Assembly (NCBI RefSeq): GCF_010994755.1
Contig: NZ_WHSB02000001.1
Coordinates: forward strand, 124,001-188,000
Length of the DNA: 64,000 bases
Direction of reading: 5' to 3'
Source of the DNA: Shinella lacus
GTDB taxonomy: Bacteria; Pseudomonadota; Alphaproteobacteria; Rhizobiales; Rhizobiaceae
This document shows positions 61,400 to 64,000 of the stretch, piece after piece. Each line of letters begins with the position of its first letter. Within the stretch, counting starts at the first letter, position 1. The notes below the pieces were generated by a model. The model saw only the letters and a program-made list of their open reading frames with translations. It had not been told where the DNA came from and searched no databases. The position numbers and the translations under genes are program-made.

Positions 61400-62662
61400 T
61401 TAGTCGCGCAGCGCGCTCCGGTCCAGACCGAGCGCCTCTATCGCGTCGGCGTCGATCTTGCGTGATTCATTGTCAAAAACCAACCCGAAACCGGGATAAC
61501 CGTCGCCGGCATTGTAATCCCACAGCGCCCAGCCGAAGCCGTTGTCTTCCGCCGCCTTGCGCACGTCGGCCAGCCAGCGATAGCGACCGGGGATTTCGGG
61601 AAAGTCTTCCGGCTGGCGGGCAACGCCAAATTCGCCGATGATCAGCCGCGACGGCGCGATCTTTTCAGCCTCGACCCATTTCCGCATGGCGGCGAAATGG
61701 CCTGGGACGTAGCCGTCGTCCACGATCGGCGGATCATCGTAGTAATTCGCCATCGTTGCCTTCGCCTGGTCGAGTGCGTCGTCCGGCACATTGTCCCCGG
61801 CGCGCCGGCGCTCGGCGATCAGCTGCATCGTGCGGGCAAGCGTCAGGATACTGTCGGCGCCGGTGCCGGGATAGGCGATGCCGGACATGTAGCGCAGCGG
61901 CTCGTTGGCGAAGGGAAGGCCCTGATGTGTGAAGGGATAGGGCCGGTAATAGTGCACGTCGACGAGCGTATTGCCGTCGAAGGGCGCCATATCCAGCTGG
62001 GGCAGCGCTTCGGGGGAGGAATAACATCCCGTCGTCAGGACCAAGGCGAGGTCCGGCGCAGTCTCGCGAACGGCCGCATAGAGCAGCGGCTGCATATTGA
62101 TCCAGTCGTTCGCCGTCTTCAGCTGGCATTCCTGCTGCGGCTCGTTCATCAGACCGAGCGCCGTCTTTTCCGCCGGCAGGTCACGCAGATGTGCAGCGAG
62201 CTGCTTCAGCCATTCGGCATAATCGCGAAACGGCGCACCCTTGGCGTCGGCCAGAATTTTGGGTGCCGACCAGTTCGGGTCGGAATGGTTGGGATGCGCA
62301 TCGATGAGCACGCCGAAGCCGGCCTTTTGCAAGCGCCGCACCGTATCAAGGAGCGCGTCGGTAAGCACGCGCCGCTTGGCTTGCGTCACCGAGAGGAAGG
62401 GTGCCGGGGCTACAGGCAGGCGGATGAAATCGAAACCGACGGCGCGCAGGCGCCGAAGCTCGGCATTCTTGATGCGGGCGAGTGGCCCCTGGAACGGCGG
62501 CCAGAGGAAAGCACCGGCTTTCTCGGGATCTTCCGTCGGCAGGCTGTGCAGCCGGGCGAAATTGATGCCGCGCCGGAAGCTCGGCAGGTCGGCCGCCAGT
62601 GCCGTGCCTGCCGCTCCAAGAAGCATGATGACGAGCAAGACGAGCGGGCGAAAGGCTCTCAC
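61400..62662 (-). CDS. Secreted glycoside hydrolase family 5 (cellulase-like)
   Basis: 420 residues with a signal peptide (cleavage near ALA-AD) and a GH5 TIM barrel. The acid/base Glu is in GLMNEPQ and the nucleophile Glu in LIIGEFG; FDFIRLPVAP, VLIDAHPNH, VDVHYYRPY and ALWDYNAGDGYPGFG are conserved barrel blocks. It hydrolyses beta-1,4 or similar glucan links. Located between the polymerase and a heparinase-like lyase, it probably trims or releases the exopolysaccharide made by this locus rather than degrading plant cellulose. It overlaps the upstream gene by 4 bases. Confidence 0.86.
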   Translation of the reverse strand: MRAFRPLVLLVIMLLGAAGTALAADLPSFRRGINFARLHSLPTEDPEKAGAFLWPPFQGPLARIKNAELRRLRAVGFDFIRLPVAPAPFLSVTQAKRRVLTDALLDTVRRLQKAGFGVLIDAHPNHSDPNWSAPKILADAKGAPFRDYAEWLKQLAAHLRDLPAEKTALGLMNEPQQECQLKTANDWINMQPLLYAAVRETAPDLALVLTTGCYSSPEALPQLDMAPFDGNTLVDVHYYRPYPFTHQGLPFANEPLRYMSGIAYPGTGADSILTLARTMQLIAERRRAGDNVPDDALDQAKATMANYYDDPPIVDDGYVPGHFAAMRKWVEAEKIAPSRLIIGEFGVARQPEDFPEIPGRYRWLADVRKAAEDNGFGWALWDYNAGDGYPGFGLVFDNESRKIDADAIEALGLDRSALRD

Positions 62663-64000
62663 AGCAGCCTCAAATCCGTGCGCATCGTCGTGCCGGGCGC
62701 AGCAGATCCGCGGAACACCAGCTGGTCGGACGGCGTCTTCACGCCGAAGCAGGGCGAACGCCAGCCGAGCCGCTCCGTCTCTTGCCCGCTGATGACAGAT
62801 CCCGCCCAGCCTTCCGGCCCGGTGAGCCGCAGCAGCGCCGTGCCTTCAAAAACGAAATCAAAGGTCCCGGTTCGGTCCGTGGCGCGGATTTCGATGCCTT
62901 CACCGGACAGGAAGGAAATCGCGACGTCATCGACCGGTGCAGCCGCACCCTCCAGCTTGTCCTCGATGCGGAACGTATCCGGCGAGACGCGCCGTAGCGC
63001 GCGGACGTGCTCCACGCCGAAACGGGCCTTGTAGCCGTCATGCGCGGCCTCGCAGGAGAAGGTGTCGAGGCGGTCGTTCACCGCAAGCCGGCTGGCCTCT
63101 GCCTTGGCCTTCCAGTTGAAGGCGCCGGAGACGAGGCTGGAGCTTTCGCCGCCGATCGACAGCGTGTTGTGCAACGGCGTGCCGCGGAAGGCATCCCGCC
63201 AGGCGCCGCCGGCGTGGTAGAGATAGGTGCCGGCGTCCGCCAGCAGCGCCCTGCCGCCATAGGTGAGCCAGACGGCGAGCGTATCGGCGTGGCCGTGCGC
63301 GGCGATCGACAGGAAGCCGAGCGGCCCGTGGTCCATGGCCAAGACCAGTTGGCGGTCGCGCACCTGGTCTCGCAGCACCGTATAGCCGCCCTCGGCAAAG
63401 GTGTGCACCCCCTCCCCCTTGGCCGGCGCAAGGCGGCGGCCGAAGACGAGGTCGCGCAGGTGTAGTGGTGCTACCGGCGGGGCGATGTCCGGCCGGTCGC
63501 AGATTGCTGCCGTCGCCGAGAGCACGGAGGCGACGTAGAACCGATCCGCCTCGGGATCGCTGACGATCACGCGGCCTTCGTCGTCGTCGCCGATGCACGG
63601 CACCGCGCCCGTTTCGTCCATGAACCAGGAAAGCGCCTCGCCGACGGTGGCGAGCTTGTCCAGCACAGCCCGCGGCAACGGATCGCCCACCGCCTGTGCC
63701 ACGCGCACGGCCGTTACATAGAGTTCCAGCGTGAAAGCGGTGTAGGTCGGTGACTGCTCGGCACCGATGCCATCGGCGTGGAATTGGCGATCGACTTCTT
63801 CCGCCAGTACGCGGCGGGCATAGGCGCGCCAGCGCGACGCCGCCGGCAGCTCCGGGCAGGCCGTGGCGATGACATAGAGGCCGACGGCTTCCGCGATCAG
63901 GTGATTGTTGGCGGACGAGAAGCGGGACGGATAGCGGCTGAGCCAGTCGCCGGTCGCGGCCAGGAAGGCGCGGATGGCGCGGGTTTCGGCCGGCGAAAAG
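62659..64000 (-). CDS. Heparinase II/III-family polysaccharide lyase, partial (5' end beyond window)
   Basis: At least 446 residues; the frame is open to the right edge without a start, so the N-terminus lies outside. The visible part has the alpha-toroid region (SSANNHLIAEAVGLY near the edge, then FHADGIGAEQSPTYTAFTLELY) followed by the beta-sandwich of heparinase II/III proteins (HGHADTLAVWLTYGG with the catalytic His, RGTPLHNTLSIGG). It would cleave uronic-acid polysaccharides or act in exopolysaccharide processing. Its stop overlaps the GH5 start, so both belong to one operon. Confidence 0.82.
   Translation of the reverse strand, partial: FSPAETRAIRAFLAATGDWLSRYPSRFSSANNHLIAEAVGLYVIATACPELPAASRWRAYARRVLAEEVDRQFHADGIGAEQSPTYTAFTLELYVTAVRVAQAVGDPLPRAVLDKLATVGEALSWFMDETGAVPCIGDDDEGRVIVSDPEADRFYVASVLSATAAICDRPDIAPPVAPLHLRDLVFGRRLAPAKGEGVHTFAEGGYTVLRDQVRDRQLVLAMDHGPLGFLSIAAHGHADTLAVWLTYGGRALLADAGTYLYHAGGAWRDAFRGTPLHNTLSIGGESSSLVSGAFNWKAKAEASRLAVNDRLDTFSCEAAHDGYKARFGVEHVRALRRVSPDTFRIEDKLEGAAAPVDDVAISFLSGEGIEIRATDRTGTFDFVFEGTALLRLTGPEGWAGSVISGQETERLGWRSPCFGVKTPSDQLVFRGSAAPGTTMRTDLRLL

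Overview
The base composition (high G+C), Shine-Dalgarno-led genes, and the presence of btaAB, a Wzy/Wzz-type polysaccharide locus and several sugar or polyol ABC importers with GMC oxidoreductases all point to an alphaproteobacterium of the Rhizobiales, most likely Rhizobiaceae (Rhizobium/Ensifer/Shinella-like). The organism is inferred from gene content only. No rRNA, tRNA, CRISPR array or intact insertion sequence was seen.

Layout. (1) 1-7013, minus strand: a tight operon for an unidentified carbohydrate. It holds a KDPG-type aldolase, an SDR, two zinc alcohol/polyol dehydrogenases, a glycerol kinase, a shikimate-dehydrogenase-fold protein, a cupin glucose-6-phosphate isomerase and the start of a D-2-hydroxyacid dehydrogenase. 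A HAD phosphatase diverges from it at 7199. (2) 7893-21339: catabolic cluster A. It holds a GMC oxidoreductase with a GntR/FCD regulator, an aldehyde dehydrogenase, a split transketolase, a complete ribose-type ABC importer, a second shikimate-dehydrogenase-fold protein, a glycerol-dehydrogenase-like enzyme, an SDR and a quinone-reductase-like enzyme. The same 13-bp palindrome ATATAT-S-ATATAT lies in all three promoter regions, which marks the cluster as one regulon, probably under the GntR protein. (3) 21344-25606: RND efflux pump. (4) 25870-33956: a probable phosphate-starvation island. It has btaA-btaB (betaine lipid synthesis) behind a PHO-box-like repeat, an aldehyde dehydrogenase, a PhoA-family alkaline phosphatase with a second weaker PHO-like box, and an ABC transporter whose permease carries a histidine-rich extracytoplasmic insert.

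(5) 34237-38039: a small hypothetical gene, a secreted TPR-CHAT protease-like protein and an 81-residue protein. (6) 38183-42368: a membrane-stress type operon (PspA, YqiJ, YqiK flotillin). The PspA reading frame is extended upstream, without a stop, by a domain resembling the N-terminus of TnpB transposases. A secreted protein with an apparent frameshift follows. (7) 42373-56720: catabolic cluster B, minus strand, with a divergent LacI regulator. It holds a class III CoA transferase, SDR, ABC importer, aldehyde dehydrogenase, HAD phosphatase, DapA-family aldolase, crotonase, GMC oxidoreductase, cupin and a PLP lyase. Three GTGAAATCGATTTCAC-type operators mark it. (8) 56730-58316: small genes (muconolactone-isomerase-like, DUF1062, membrane protein). 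(9) 58390-64000: exopolysaccharide locus with a Wzz-like protein, a Wzy/ligase, a GH5 hydrolase and a heparinase-II/III-type lyase that runs off the window.

The most original content is cluster A (transketolase chemistry with no kinase in the regulon), cluster B (a sugar-type importer joined to CoA-thioester chemistry, with a crotonase lacking one catalytic glutamate) and the TnpB-like/PspA in-frame arrangement. Substrates of clusters 1, A and B are not identifiable from sequence alone.
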